A stretch of 64,000 nucleotides of DNA, taken from NCBI GenBank assembly GCA_041946685.1, contig JBHGAV010000007.1, positions 1-64,000 on the forward strand, read 5' to 3'. The stretch is from JBHGAV01 sp041946685. Its GTDB lineage: Bacteria > Acidobacteriota > Terriglobia > Bryobacterales > Bryobacteraceae. The notes under the pieces are model-generated. The model ran no database searches. It was not told where the DNA came from and saw only the letters and a program-made list of their open reading frames with translations. Positions 17,037 through 25,683 of the stretch are shown here, piece by piece; position 1 is the first letter of the stretch, and every line of letters starts with the position of its first letter. The translations under genes were made by a program, and so were the position numbers.

Positions 17037-17433
17037 GGATTGCCATCAACTCCTCCCGCACCTTCTCGAGAGACGGCGAGGCGCCTCCGAACAGGTCTTT
17101 CTGCGCGGCTTTCGCGGCCGCGCGCGACGGAGGACGTCCGGAACGCGACCGGAGCGACTGCCGGGCCCCTTCGATCGTAAACCGCTTCTCGTAAAGCAAG
17201 TGCTTGATCTGGAGAAACAGTTCCACATCCTTGCGGCGGTAAAGCCGGTGGCCGCGGCCCGACTTCTTCGGCGCGAGTGCGGGGAACTCGGTTTCCCAGA
17301 AGCGCAGGACGTATGGCGGGACCCCGACCAGGCGGCTTACCTCGCCGATGCGGAAGAACATCTTCTCGGGAATGCCGGTTGGGGCTTCGCCCAACAAGTT
17401 GTCGGACATGCTCACCAGAGGAACATCCGCCAT
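17020..17433 (-). CDS. MerR-family transcriptional regulator
   Basis: The 137-residue product has an N-terminal MerR helix-turn-helix: [24 protein letters not shown], with the wing [31 protein letters not shown]. This is followed by a short basic tail and an amphipathic C-terminal helix ([16 protein letters not shown]). It has no large effector domain and no cysteine cluster, so it belongs to the small MerR-like group rather than to the metal-sensing proteins. Two starts are possible, ATG 17433 and ATG 17409. Neither has a strong ribosome-binding site. It is divergent from the sigma factor gene. Confidence 0.85.
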   Translation of the reverse strand: MADVPLVSMSDNLLGEAPTGIPEKMFFRIGEVSRLVGVPPYVLRFWETEFPALAPKKSGRGHRLYRRKDVELFLQIKHLLYEKRFTIEGARQSLRSRSGRPPSRAAAKAAQKDLFGGASPSLEKVREELMAILKILA

Positions 17434-17522
17434 CCTACGGGAAGCGATGGCCCGCGTCAACCCGGCCCCCGAGAGCGGGAGTCCGGTAGAATGGTGCGGG
17501 GGCCTGTCACCACGGCCGTACG

Positions 17523-18134
17523 ATGGCATCTCTGGATAAAGAAACGGAAATCGAACTGGCGCGTGAGCTGGCCGCGGGAAACCTGGCGGCATTCGACCGC
17601 TTTGTCGAGGGATTCCGTTCGCGGCTGTTCCACTACACCATGCTGGTGTGCGGGCAGCACGAGGATGCCGAAGAGGTGGCACAGGACACTCTGCTCAAGG
17701 TCTTCGAGAACTTCGACCAGCTTCGCGAGCCGGAGAGGGTGCGGTCCTGGGTGTTCCGCATCGCGCGCAACGCCTGCCTGATGAAGCGGCGCAAGAGCGT
17801 GTTCGCGCCCGCGCAGGAGCTTTCCCTGGACGAACTGATGCCGGCGCCGGGTCAGGGCGCCGGTGAGCGGAAACTGGAGATCGCCGACTGGTCGAACCTG
17901 CCGGACACAGAGGTCCTGCGGGCGGAACTGAAAGATACACTGGAGGGGGCGATCCGGGAGCTGCCCGAGATTTACAGGAGCGTGCTCCTGCTGCGCGACG
18001 TCGAGGAACTGAGCACCGAGGAAGCCGCTTCCATCCTGGAAGTGAGCGAGGACGTCGTCAAGACGAGGCTGCATCGGGCCCGTTTGATGGTCCGCCGGAA
18101 GCTGGACGGCTACCTGCGGGCCAGCTCGAACTGA
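17523..18134 (+). CDS. ECF-type RNA polymerase sigma factor
   Basis: The 203-residue product has region 2 ([38 protein letters not shown], then [20 protein letters not shown]), a linker of about 50 residues, and region 4 ([51 protein letters not shown]). This is the standard two-domain layout of extracytoplasmic-function sigma factors. An anti-sigma-type zinc-finger gene begins immediately after the stop, so the activity is probably controlled by that protein. A -10-like TAGAAT lies at about 17486, upstream of the ATG. Confidence 0.93.
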   Translation: MASLDKETEIELARELAAGNLAAFDRFVEGFRSRLFHYTMLVCGQHEDAEEVAQDTLLKVFENFDQLREPERVRSWVFRIARNACLMKRRKSVFAPAQELSLDELMPAPGQGAGERKLEIADWSNLPDTEVLRAELKDTLEGAIRELPEIYRSVLLLRDVEELSTEEAASILEVSEDVVKTRLHRARLMVRRKLDGYLRASSN

Positions 18135-18437
18135 GTGGGAACAGACATGGACCACGATCACAGGCGGGAAGACGGCGATTGCAGGGAGGTGTTCGCGCAG
18201 TTGTCCGCCTACCTCGATGGCGAGCTCACACCGGAGGCCCGCCGCGCGATGGAGCGGCATCTGTGCGACTGCCCCCCGTGCATCGAGTTCGTGGAGAGCC
18301 TGCGCCGGACCGTGGACCTCTGCCGCCGGTTTGAGCCGGATGGCGCACCCGGACCGTTGACCGCCGAGGCCCGGGAGCGGCTCTTGGCCGCCTGCCGGAG
18401 GATGGTCGCGGCGCGAAGCGGCCAATCCCGGCTGTGA
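18135..18437 (+). CDS. Zinc-finger anti-sigma factor (zf-HC2 type)
   Basis: The 100-residue product begins with a putative zinc-binding anti-sigma domain: CREVFAQLSAYLDGELTPEARRAMERHLCDCPPC, which contains the HxxxCxxC motif. No membrane segment is visible, so it is a cytoplasmic type. The first possible start, GTG 18135, follows the sigma factor stop with no gap, and ATG 18147 is an alternative. Translational coupling with the sigma factor fits a sigma/anti-sigma pair. The signal sensed is unknown. Confidence 0.85.
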   Translation: MGTDMDHDHRREDGDCREVFAQLSAYLDGELTPEARRAMERHLCDCPPCIEFVESLRRTVDLCRRFEPDGAPGPLTAEARERLLAACRRMVAARSGQSRL

Positions 18438-18491
18438 CCCCTGTCACTGCCTGAGCGATGGACGCATTCTAGCCTGGAAGCAGGCGCCTGC

Positions 18492-19508
18492 ATGCCGCGT
18501 AAACTACTGAAACGCCGTGTCTCCGACTACTCGCAACCATTGCGCTGGGCATTTCAGGGCGCCTTCCTTTTGCTGAACATATGGATCGGCATCGAGTTCT
18601 ACCTGTTCGTGAGGCATCATGAAACCGGCGGCGCGGCCGCCTGGACGTCGCGCCCGCCCGGGGTCGAGGGCTGGCTGCCTATCGCCGCGCTCATGAACCT
18701 GAAAGTATGGGTGGTCACGGGCCGTTTGCCCGAATTGCACCCGGCCGGCCCGGTGCTGCTGGCCAGCTTCCTCACGATGTCCTTCCTCTTGCGCAAGTCG
18801 TTCTGTAGCTGGTTGTGTCCGGTGGGAACGGTGTCAGAGTGGTTGTGGCGTATCGGCCGCCGGACCTTCCGCCGGAACTTCTGCATGCCCAGGTGGGCGG
18901 ACGCAGCTCTAAGGAGCTTGAAGTACATCCTGCTGGGGCTGTTCCTGTACGCGGTGGGCTCGATGAGCGTGGCGGCGATCCAGGCTTTTTTGAACGGGCC
19001 CTACGGAGTGATCGCGGATGTCAAGATGCTCAACTTCTTCCGCTACCTGAGCGCAACCGCCGCGGTCGTGCTTGGCGCGCTGATCCTGCTTTCGTTCTTC
19101 TTTCAGAACTTCTGGTGCCGGTACCTGTGTCCCTACGGGGCGCTGCTGGGACTGGCGGCGCGCTTCAGCCCGGCGCGCATCCGGCGTTCGCCGGACGTCT
19201 GTATCGATTGCACGAAATGTGCCAAGGGCTGCCCGTCGCTTCTGCCGGTGGACAAGCTGATCACCGTACGCTCGCCCGAATGCACGGGATGCCTGGAATG
19301 TGTGGCGGTGTGCCCGGCCGAAGGAGCGCTCTGGATGTCGGCCGGACGGCGCAAGCGGGTTCCCGCCTGGCTGATGGCAGCGGCGATCGCCACCGTCTTC
19401 CTCGGTTTCGCCGGGTGGGCGCGCTGGAGCGGCCACTGGCACACGGACATTCCCCGCCAGGTATATGACAACCTGATCCCACGCGCCGCCGAGTTCACGC
19501 ATCCATAG
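18492..19508 (+). CDS. NapH/NosR-like 4Fe-4S membrane protein
   Basis: The 338-residue product has about five membrane segments. Two CxxxCP motifs are present (FCSWLCPVG near residue 105, WCRYLCPYG near 215), typical of NapH/NosR-type polyferredoxins. A ferredoxin-like domain follows with CIDCTKCAKGCP and CTGCLECVAVCP. Such proteins carry electrons from the quinone pool across the membrane. A last membrane segment and a short tail close the protein. It follows the sigma/anti-sigma pair by 54 bases. No nitrate, nitrous oxide or other reductase gene lies nearby, so the electron acceptor is unknown. Confidence 0.85.
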   Translation: MPRKLLKRRVSDYSQPLRWAFQGAFLLLNIWIGIEFYLFVRHHETGGAAAWTSRPPGVEGWLPIAALMNLKVWVVTGRLPELHPAGPVLLASFLTMSFLLRKSFCSWLCPVGTVSEWLWRIGRRTFRRNFCMPRWADAALRSLKYILLGLFLYAVGSMSVAAIQAFLNGPYGVIADVKMLNFFRYLSATAAVVLGALILLSFFFQNFWCRYLCPYGALLGLAARFSPARIRRSPDVCIDCTKCAKGCPSLLPVDKLITVRSPECTGCLECVAVCPAEGALWMSAGRRKRVPAWLMAAAIATVFLGFAGWARWSGHWHTDIPRQVYDNLIPRAAEFTHP

Positions 19509-19533
19509 TCGCGAATCGGACCAAAGAGGTAAG

Positions 19534-20499
19534 ATGGCGGCAGGCGTCATGGGTGTTCCGGTGCCCATCTTGGCCCTTTGCCTGGCAGCGTCGTGGGTCG
19601 CGGAGGAGCGCTTCGAGCTGAACGGCCAGATCGACCCGCCGCGCGGCCGGGTGATGGTGGCGCTCGACGGGGCTACGTCGCCTTACACAGCCCGCACGGT
19701 AAGCGACTCCAACGGGCGGTTCCGGTTCCGCGGCCTGGTTGCGGGCCCGTACACGCTCCGCGCATTTGTCCCCGGTTTGGATGAAAGCCGGCAGACCGTG
19801 GAGGTCAGCGCGAGCCTGGCCGACAGCCGCCGCCGGATCATTGTGACGGTTCCCTTCGCCGGCACCGCGACCTCGCGGGAGGCACGCGAAGCGCCCCACA
19901 AGGTCGACACGCGGCAACTAAGCATCCCGGCTGCGGCGATACGGGAGTACCGAGAGGCCCAGACGCTCCTCAACAAGGAAGATACCGGAGCTGCGATCAA
20001 GCGGCTGGAGAGGGCGGTGGAACTCGCGCCCCAATTCACGGAGGCCTGGAATAACCTGGGAATCATTGCGTACCACGACCGCCGTCTGGAGGACGCCGAG
20101 CGCTACTTTCGTCAGGCTCTGGAGCGTGACCCGGGGGCCTACTCGCCTGCCGTCAACCTGGGAGGAGTCCTGGTCACGGCGGGTAGATTCAGAGAAGCGC
20201 TCGCCTACAATACCTATGCTGTTCAACAACAGCCGCAGGACGCCCTGGCGAATGTCCAACTGGGGATGAACTACTTCTACCTGGGGGACCTGGACCTCGG
20301 ACAGAAGTACCTCAAAGAGGCCAAACGCCTGGATCCCAACCACTTCTCCTACCCACAGCTCCTCCTGGCCGAGATCTACACGCGTCGCGGCGACCGGAAG
20401 GGGGCCATCGGCGAACTAGAGGACTTCCTCAGGCGGCATCCGGACGTAAGGGAGGCAGACAAGGTTCGATCCGACCTGGACCGGCTGAAAGTCCCGTAA
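19534..20499 (+). CDS. Secreted TPR protein with N-terminal carboxypeptidase-regulatory-like domain
   Basis: The 321-residue product has a signal peptide (VPILALCLAASWVA), a beta-rich domain (about 28-100) of the CnaB/carboxypeptidase-regulatory kind (SDSNGRFRFRGLVAGPYTLRAFVPG), then tetratricopeptide repeats (AWNNLGIIAYHDRRLEDAERYFRQALERDP, YSPAVNLGGVLVTAGRFREALAY, ANVQLGMNYFYLGDLDLGQKYLKEAKRLDP). The layout mirrors the protein at 8936-10087. AGAGG lies five bases before the ATG. It starts 25 bases after the Fe-S protein, so it may be the last gene of that operon. Confidence 0.8.
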   Translation: MAAGVMGVPVPILALCLAASWVAEERFELNGQIDPPRGRVMVALDGATSPYTARTVSDSNGRFRFRGLVAGPYTLRAFVPGLDESRQTVEVSASLADSRRRIIVTVPFAGTATSREAREAPHKVDTRQLSIPAAAIREYREAQTLLNKEDTGAAIKRLERAVELAPQFTEAWNNLGIIAYHDRRLEDAERYFRQALERDPGAYSPAVNLGGVLVTAGRFREALAYNTYAVQQQPQDALANVQLGMNYFYLGDLDLGQKYLKEAKRLDPNHFSYPQLLLAEIYTRRGDRKGAIGELEDFLRRHPDVREADKVRSDLDRLKVP

Positions 20500-20629
20500 C
20501 GGTGCTCGCGGACGGCGAGCCCTTCCGCTGGGGGGCGGCCCGGATGGAATCTTCTCCGAATCCGAGCGACTTTCCCGCACACTCTGCATCCAATCCAGGA
20601 GGAGTAGTAACCCACTGGGGGGGCGAACC

Positions 20630-20962
20630 ATGTCAATAGTCGTGTTAATCGACAACGACCCGGAAGCCGGAAGCGTTCTGGAAAGAACCTTGACAGCGCA
20701 AGGCTATTCCGTGAGGATGGTCACCTCGCTGGATGAAGCCCGGCGGCTGAACGGCCAACTGGAGGGCATGCCAACGCTCGTGACCGGCCCCATGGGCCAG
20801 TCTAATCAGCCGTTTAGCATGCGGGAAGTGGAGAGAAGGGCCATCGAGGAGGCTTTGCGCGCCAACCACGGCAACCGCACTCACGCCGCCCGCCAGCTCG
20901 GCATTAGCCTGCGCAAACTCCAGTACCGCCTTAAGGAGTACGGCGTTTCGAACGGCACGTAG
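20630..20962 (+). CDS. Short Fis-type DNA-binding regulator with a remnant receiver domain
   Basis: The 110-residue product begins like a receiver domain (MSIVVLIDNDPEAGSVLERTLTAQGYSVRMVTSLDEARRL), then jumps at about residue 45 to a Fis-type helix-turn-helix (MREVERRAIEEALRANHGNRTHAARQLGISLRKLQYRLKEYGV). In NtrC-type activators about 300 residues of receiver and AAA+ ATPase lie between these parts. Here the phosphorylatable Asp, the ATPase and the sigma-54 contact loop are all absent. The frame is open and the two ends are well conserved, so it may be a working reduced regulator rather than a decayed gene. Confidence 0.7.
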   Translation: MSIVVLIDNDPEAGSVLERTLTAQGYSVRMVTSLDEARRLNGQLEGMPTLVTGPMGQSNQPFSMREVERRAIEEALRANHGNRTHAARQLGISLRKLQYRLKEYGVSNGT

Positions 20963-21168
20963 ACGTCTGCAAGAGCGACGTCCTGGAGGAGGTGGGCGTT
21001 CCAAGCCCTGCCCTGTAAACCACAGAAGGAGATCTTTGTCTCTGGCTTCCTCCGCTACGCCCGACTTCGCCGACTGGGCGGACAATGGAAGCAGCAGATG
21101 CGGGAACAGGGCGATAATGGCTCGCGTCTAAGAATAATGCTGGGGGCGGGTGCAGGGAGGACCCCCAA

Positions 21169-22662
21169 ATGACCGGTGTGCCGGCAACATGCCGTCTTCT
21201 TGTCTTCCTGGCAGGCTGGCTTGTGCCCGGTGCAGAGCGAAGCGGGTGGCGGCTCCGGCGCAGACGCGAACTGGAGCAGTACGGTGCTTTCCTCAAGGAA
21301 AGAGGCGAGCCTCACTCCCTGGTCCGGTGGAAGCTTGCGATCTTCTGTAAGGCGGTCTTCCGCGAGGCCCTGCGACGGCGCCTCCCCTTGGAAGACCTGC
21401 GGCTGCGACGGAGGCGAACGGCCCGCAGCCCGCTTTTGTTCTTTACGGCGACGGGCATCCTTCTGGCACTGGCGTGCCTGGCGACGGGTTTCGGCAAAGG
21501 GATCCGGACGGTCTACTCCACGCTTCCCTATGCCGACCCGGACCGCCTCGTGTCGTGCTACCAGGTGCATTTTCTGTCCCTGTCCTGGGGCGTGCAGTCC
21601 CGCTACGTGCGCCCCTGGCAGGAGGGCTCCAAGACACTGGAGGGCCTGGCCGCTCACCAGGTTTGGCGGTACCGGGCTACGCTCAACGGCCGCACCACGG
21701 AAATCGACGGAGCGCGCGTCACGCCCGGCTTCTTCCAGTTGCTGGGCGTTCAGCCCTTGGTGGGAAGCTCTTTGGCCGAGCGTTCCCCGCCCTCAAGCGG
21801 GGAGGTTCTCCTGAGCTACGACCTGTGGCAGCGGAGATTCGGCGCGGACCCGAGCGTGGTTGGCCGGCGGATCGCGCTGGACGGACAGGATCTGCGAGTT
21901 GCCGGGGTGTTGCCGGCGGGCTTCTGGTTCCGCTCGCGCAAGCTGCAAGTCTGGACGCTTCTCCCGGATCTGACCCAACCTGATCCCGCCACGCGGCTGG
22001 TCGGTACGGTCGGGCGCCTGCGGCCGGGGGTCGGGCTGGCGGCGGCTCGCTCCGAGCTCGAAGGTATCGCCTGGCGCAGCAGCAGGTTCCGGGGCGGGGC
22101 ATTTCGCGTGGTACCTCTCAGCCAGTCGCTGAGGCCAGGGCTGCATTTCATCTCTCTCAGCTTCATCGTGGGGTCGGTGCTGGCGGCCGGCTTTGCCTGC
22201 GTGCAGTTTCTGAGGTCCTGGCGAAGCAAGGGCCATGTCTCCGGCGAGTTGTGGCGATACTGGCTCTTCTTCGCCGCCAAATCGATTCTGCTGCTGACGG
22301 GGATGGCCCTTCTCGGGGTGGAGCTTGCGGCGCGGAACGTACTGGCCCTTCATCCTCCCTACCGGTTCGCCTTGAGTCTGCTGATCGACTGGGCCTCGAT
22401 CCTGACAACTCTCCTGGTGCTGCGCTGGTCAATACTGGATCAAGGTCGGCGTTGCCCGGTCTGTCTGCGGCGGCTCGGCATGGCCGTAACTCGAGGGTCC
22501 TGGAGCAGTTCTTTCCTCGAGCCGGCCAGCACCGAGCTGCTGTGCGACGAGGGGCACGGTTCGCTGCGTGTGTCGGATTCGCACAGCACGCTGGGGGAAA
22601 TTCGTCGCTGGGTGACGCTGGAAGACTCCTGGCGCGAGTTGACCACAAGAGAGAAAGGGTAG
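21169..22662 (+). CDS. MacB-PCD permease-like membrane protein with zinc-ribbon-like tail
   Basis: The 497-residue product has a basic leader (about 1-85), a membrane segment (LLFFTATGILLALACLA) and a MacB-type periplasmic core (YADPDRLVSCYQ, EIDGARVTPGFFQLLGVQPLVGSSL, SYDLWQRRFGADPSVVGRRIALDGQDLRVAGVLP). This resembles the acidobacterial duplicated orphan permeases. Instead of the usual FtsX domain it has about three more hydrophobic segments, then a soluble tail with CPVC and, about 40 residues later, CDEGHG. The tail could bind zinc. No ABC ATPase is adjacent. GGGAGG lies upstream of the ATG. Confidence 0.65.
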   Translation: MTGVPATCRLLVFLAGWLVPGAERSGWRLRRRRELEQYGAFLKERGEPHSLVRWKLAIFCKAVFREALRRRLPLEDLRLRRRRTARSPLLFFTATGILLALACLATGFGKGIRTVYSTLPYADPDRLVSCYQVHFLSLSWGVQSRYVRPWQEGSKTLEGLAAHQVWRYRATLNGRTTEIDGARVTPGFFQLLGVQPLVGSSLAERSPPSSGEVLLSYDLWQRRFGADPSVVGRRIALDGQDLRVAGVLPAGFWFRSRKLQVWTLLPDLTQPDPATRLVGTVGRLRPGVGLAAARSELEGIAWRSSRFRGGAFRVVPLSQSLRPGLHFISLSFIVGSVLAAGFACVQFLRSWRSKGHVSGELWRYWLFFAAKSILLLTGMALLGVELAARNVLALHPPYRFALSLLIDWASILTTLLVLRWSILDQGRRCPVCLRRLGMAVTRGSWSSSFLEPASTELLCDEGHGSLRVSDSHSTLGEIRRWVTLEDSWRELTTREKG

Positions 22663-22670
22663 TACCGCGA

Positions 22671-22702
22671 CCCTCCGCAAACGCCTTGGATTCCCTCCGC
22701 AA
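22671..22702. repeat. Two 10-bp direct repeats between the MacB-PCD gene and the PilZ gene
   Basis: CCCTCCGCAA occurs at 22671-22680 and again at 22693-22702, start-to-start 22 bases apart, about two helical turns. A 7-bp inverted repeat (TAGTACC at 22660-22666, GGTACTA at 22711-22717) surrounds the pair. The location, about 90-120 bases before the PilZ gene, would fit an operator or a terminator. There is no further support. Confidence 0.3.
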
Positions 22703-22793
22703 CCGATTGAGGTACTAGGCGGCAATCCCACCCATCCTGTCCGAAAGATAGGCGGCCAGACCGCGCTTGATAGGATACCTTGCATCTTGGACC

Positions 22794-23153
22794 ATGGTGG
22801 AGAGGGACTCCAGACGCGGCGTCCGGTATGAAGTGCGGCTGCAATGCCAGGTGTATTCACCGGCGAAAGTGTTCGAAGACCTCACAGGCGTGACACAGAA
22901 TATGAGCCGCACGGGGGTGTTGCTCAGCCTGGAGCAAACGAACGCCTCCGCCCGACTCCCCGAGGTTGGACAGGCCGCCCGCATTGTGCTGGAATTGCCC
23001 AGATCGGCTCCTGAGCGCCGCTGCGTCGAGTGCCTGGGGCGGGTGGTCCGGGTGGACAGAGAATTCCCCAGCGTGGCGTTTGAATTCCGGCGATACCAAT
23101 TCACCGGAGATGGCGCGCCTGCCGGGCCGGCGGGACAGGCATCTCTCTCCTAG
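22794..23153 (+). CDS. PilZ-domain protein
   Basis: PilZ domains bind cyclic di-GMP. The 119-residue product has the N-terminal arginine motif (RDSRRGVRYEV), the second motif as N-x-SRTGV in VTQNMSRTGVLLSL (the first Asp of DxSxxG is replaced by Asn), and the late G-VVRVD strand. The Asn change may weaken ligand binding. ATG 22794 is chosen because the conserved domain begins right after it. An earlier in-frame start adds nine residues. No enzyme domain is attached, so it would act as an adaptor. Confidence 0.78.
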   Translation: MVERDSRRGVRYEVRLQCQVYSPAKVFEDLTGVTQNMSRTGVLLSLEQTNASARLPEVGQAARIVLELPRSAPERRCVECLGRVVRVDREFPSVAFEFRRYQFTGDGAPAGPAGQASLS

Positions 23154-23176
23154 TACACACCAACGCCACGCCCTGC

Positions 23177-23182
23177 TATACT
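23177..23182 (+). promoter_or_regulatory. Probable -10 element for the cobalamin operon
   Basis: TATACT is one mismatch from the bacterial -10 consensus and lies about 60 bases before the start of the cobalamin aptamer. The -35 region is poor (TAGTAC about 17 bases upstream). It is the best promoter candidate between the PilZ gene and the riboswitch, but there is no direct evidence. Confidence 0.4.
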
Positions 23183-23239
23183 CGACCATGTCGGCGCAAT
23201 CTTCGGCGTGTCCGGGGACGGCGCGACGACCCGATATTT

Positions 23240-23402
23240 CATAGCGATCACCAACGGGCCAGTCACTATGGGAAAGCGGTGTGAAGCCGCTGCTGCCCCG
23301 CAACTGTGAGCGACAGGCAGGAAGGCCGCGCGGCCACTGTGCAGACGGGAAGGCCGTGCAACCCGCCAGGGGAAAGCCGAGTCGCAAGTCAGGAGACCTG
23401 TG
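23240..23402 (+). ncRNA. Cobalamin (vitamin B12) riboswitch
   Basis: The conserved elements of the AdoCbl/B12 aptamer occur in order: GGGAAAGCGGTGTGAAGCC, the B12-box core CTGCCCCGCAACTGT, GCCACTG, a GGGAAGGC segment, CCAGGGGAAAGCC, and the closing AGTCAGGAGACC. The element lies 40 bases upstream of the TonB receptor gene and its downstream genes encode a complete cobalamin importer. Binding of cobalamin should lower expression, in this family often by blocking the ribosome-binding site. The GGGAGGA ribosome-binding site lies just after the element. End points are approximate. Confidence 0.95.
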
Positions 23403-23442
23403 GCTGGCTGGATGAGTGTTGCGTTCCGAGGGAGGACGTTTC

Positions 23443-25683
23443 ATGCGCAGACAGCTAGCTTCATTTCTTCCGATGGCCGCCCTGACGTGGACCCTGTCCG
23501 CACAGAGCAGCGGCATCCAAGGCACGGTTCTGGACCCGGACGAGCGTCCCATTCCGGGCGCCCGCGTGGAATGTGCGGGCAGAATGGCCGTCACCGGCGC
23601 CGACGGGCGCTATAGCTTTCCCGACGCAGGCCGCTGCCAGGCGGTCATCACGGCCACGGGATTCGAGAGGCTACGAGTTGAACTGGCCGAGGGCGATGAG
23701 GCGCCGGTCAAGCTCAAGATCGCCGGGCTGGTGGAGCGCGTCGTGGTCACCGCCACGCGGCACGAGACCACGGCGGAGGAAGCGGGCGTGGCGGCCAGCG
23801 TTCTGGAGGCGGCGGATTTGGCTGTGCGCCAGTACCCGGCCGTTCCGGACTTGCTCCGCGAATTGCCGGGACTCCAGGTGACCACGACCGGGCGGCGCGG
23901 CGGGCAGACGTCGCTCTTCACGCGGGGCGCGCAGAGAACGGGGACCCTGGTCCTGATCGACGGAGTGCCCGTGAACGATCCCGGAGGAGAGTTCAACCTA
24001 GCCCACCTGACGAGTGCGGACATCGACCGGGTGGAAGTCATCCGGGGCCCGGAGAGCGCGCTTTTCGGAGCAGAGGCGGCGAGCGGTGTCGTGCAGTTGT
24101 TCACCCGGCGCGGCGACGTGGAGCAAAGGCCTCCGATGGGCTCGGTCAGCCACGAGTGGGGGAGTTTTGGCAGCAACTCCTGGCAGGCGAACCTGTTGGG
24201 CGGCACGGGCTCGCGGGCGGACTACGCCCTGCAAACCTCCCGGCAGCAGACCTCGGGCGAGTTTGCTAACGACGGCTATCGGAACGTGACCGGGAGCGCG
24301 AACCTCGGGCTGCGCCTTTCCGAGGCCACCCAGATCCGAGGTGTGGTGCGGATCACGGACGCCGTGACCGGCGTTCCGGGCCAGGTAGGCTACGGTCTTT
24401 TCGACCTGGACGCGAAGGAGACCAACCGGGATTCCTCGGTCTCTCTGCGGCTGGACGATGTGCGCGGCGGCAACTATGCCCAGCAGGTTTCCTTCGCCTA
24501 CCACCGCATGAGGGACCTCTATAGCGACAGCCAGATGCAGGGGCCGTACGCGGTCGCAGCCTTGGTCCGGGATGTTCTGGTTCCACGCCCGCGCACCTAC
24601 CTGGTAAGGATGCTCGATCCCAGCCAGCCTCTCCCCGCCACGCCGCCGGGCATGCGCCTGGTGACGCAGGATGTGACGCTGTACCCGATGTCTGAGCCCT
24701 TCTTGAGCGCCACCAGCCGGAAGCGCGCGGGCTATCAGGGAACGTTGCGCGGCACGGGGACGGTGCTCGTTTTCGGCTATGACTATGAGCGGCAAGAGGG
24801 CGAGATTTCGGCCAGCGGTGTGGCGCGAGACAACCACGGACTCTTCCTGCACGGGCAGCGCACATTGGGGGGACGGCTGTTTCTCGCCGGAGGCATACGG
24901 ACGGAGCGCAGCAGCGCCTATGGCACGAAGCTTGCCCCGCGGGGCGCGGTGGGGCTGCAGGTCGCCGGGCAGCACGGCCCGCTCTCTTCGACGTTCCTGC
25001 GGTTGAGCGCGGGGCGGGGAATCACGGAACCAAGCCTTCTCCAGAACTACGCGCGGGACCCCTACTTCGTCGGCAATCCGAATCTGAGACCCGAGAAGAC
25101 CGCCAGCTACGAGGCCGGCCTGGCGCAGGAATGGTTCGGCCGCCGCGTGCGGACCGACGTAGCCGTGTTTCAGAATTCGTTCAGCGATCTGATCGCGTTC
25201 GTCAGCCTGCCTCCACCGGTGTGGGGAAGCTGGGAGAACCTCGAATCCAGCCGGGCGCGGGGTCTGGAAATGTCCGGAAAGGCGAGGCTGTCGGGCTCCC
25301 TGATCTTCGCCGCAGCTTACACACGCCTGTGGACGCGCGTCTTGCGCACGGGCAGCGCGGCCAGCCCCTTCTACGGCGAGGGGCAGGAACTGGCCCGGCG
25401 TCCGGGGAACTCCGGCTCCCTCTCCCTCTCCTATTCTCCCGGAAGATGGTGGTTTACGGCGGGAGCGGTTCTGGTGGGGGAACGGCAGGACAGCGACTAT
25501 GTGCTTGGCGTGACGAGGAATCCCGGATACCAGAATGTGCGCATTGCCGCTTCGTACCGCGTTTCCCGGCACGTCTCGCCGTTTTTGAGGGCGGAGAACC
25601 TGCTGAATAGCCGCTACCAGGAGGCGCTGGGGTACAGCAGTCTTTCCCGCTCGATCACGGGAGGAGTTCGCCTGGAGTGGTAA
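23443..25683 (+). CDS. btuB: TonB-dependent cobalamin receptor with N-terminal CnaB-like domain
   Basis: This outer-membrane receptor imports cobalamin, as indicated by the riboswitch before it and btuFDC after it. The 746-residue product has a signal peptide (to about 28), a carboxypeptidase-regulatory domain (GIQGTVLDPDERPIPGARVEC...GRYSFPDAG, about 30-105), then the TonB-type start VERVVVTATR, a plug with LIDGVPVNDPGGEFNL and VIRGPESALFGAEAASGVVQLFTR, and a barrel ending in GGVRLEW (terminal aromatic). The N-terminal CnaB domain is typical of Bacteroidetes and acidobacteria, not of the enteric BtuB. GGAGGA precedes the ATG. Confidence 0.9.
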   Translation: MRRQLASFLPMAALTWTLSAQSSGIQGTVLDPDERPIPGARVECAGRMAVTGADGRYSFPDAGRCQAVITATGFERLRVELAEGDEAPVKLKIAGLVERVVVTATRHETTAEEAGVAASVLEAADLAVRQYPAVPDLLRELPGLQVTTTGRRGGQTSLFTRGAQRTGTLVLIDGVPVNDPGGEFNLAHLTSADIDRVEVIRGPESALFGAEAASGVVQLFTRRGDVEQRPPMGSVSHEWGSFGSNSWQANLLGGTGSRADYALQTSRQQTSGEFANDGYRNVTGSANLGLRLSEATQIRGVVRITDAVTGVPGQVGYGLFDLDAKETNRDSSVSLRLDDVRGGNYAQQVSFAYHRMRDLYSDSQMQGPYAVAALVRDVLVPRPRTYLVRMLDPSQPLPATPPGMRLVTQDVTLYPMSEPFLSATSRKRAGYQGTLRGTGTVLVFGYDYERQEGEISASGVARDNHGLFLHGQRTLGGRLFLAGGIRTERSSAYGTKLAPRGAVGLQVAGQHGPLSSTFLRLSAGRGITEPSLLQNYARDPYFVGNPNLRPEKTASYEAGLAQEWFGRRVRTDVAVFQNSFSDLIAFVSLPPPVWGSWENLESSRARGLEMSGKARLSGSLIFAAAYTRLWTRVLRTGSAASPFYGEGQELARRPGNSGSLSLSYSPGRWWFTAGAVLVGERQDSDYVLGVTRNPGYQNVRIAASYRVSRHVSPFLRAENLLNSRYQEALGYSSLSRSITGGVRLEW

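Noticed and set aside
17176..17196. Two GTAAA pentamers near each other, a possible further CpxR-like box
   Set aside because: They are nine bases apart instead of five and lie inside the MerR-type coding sequence, not in a promoter.
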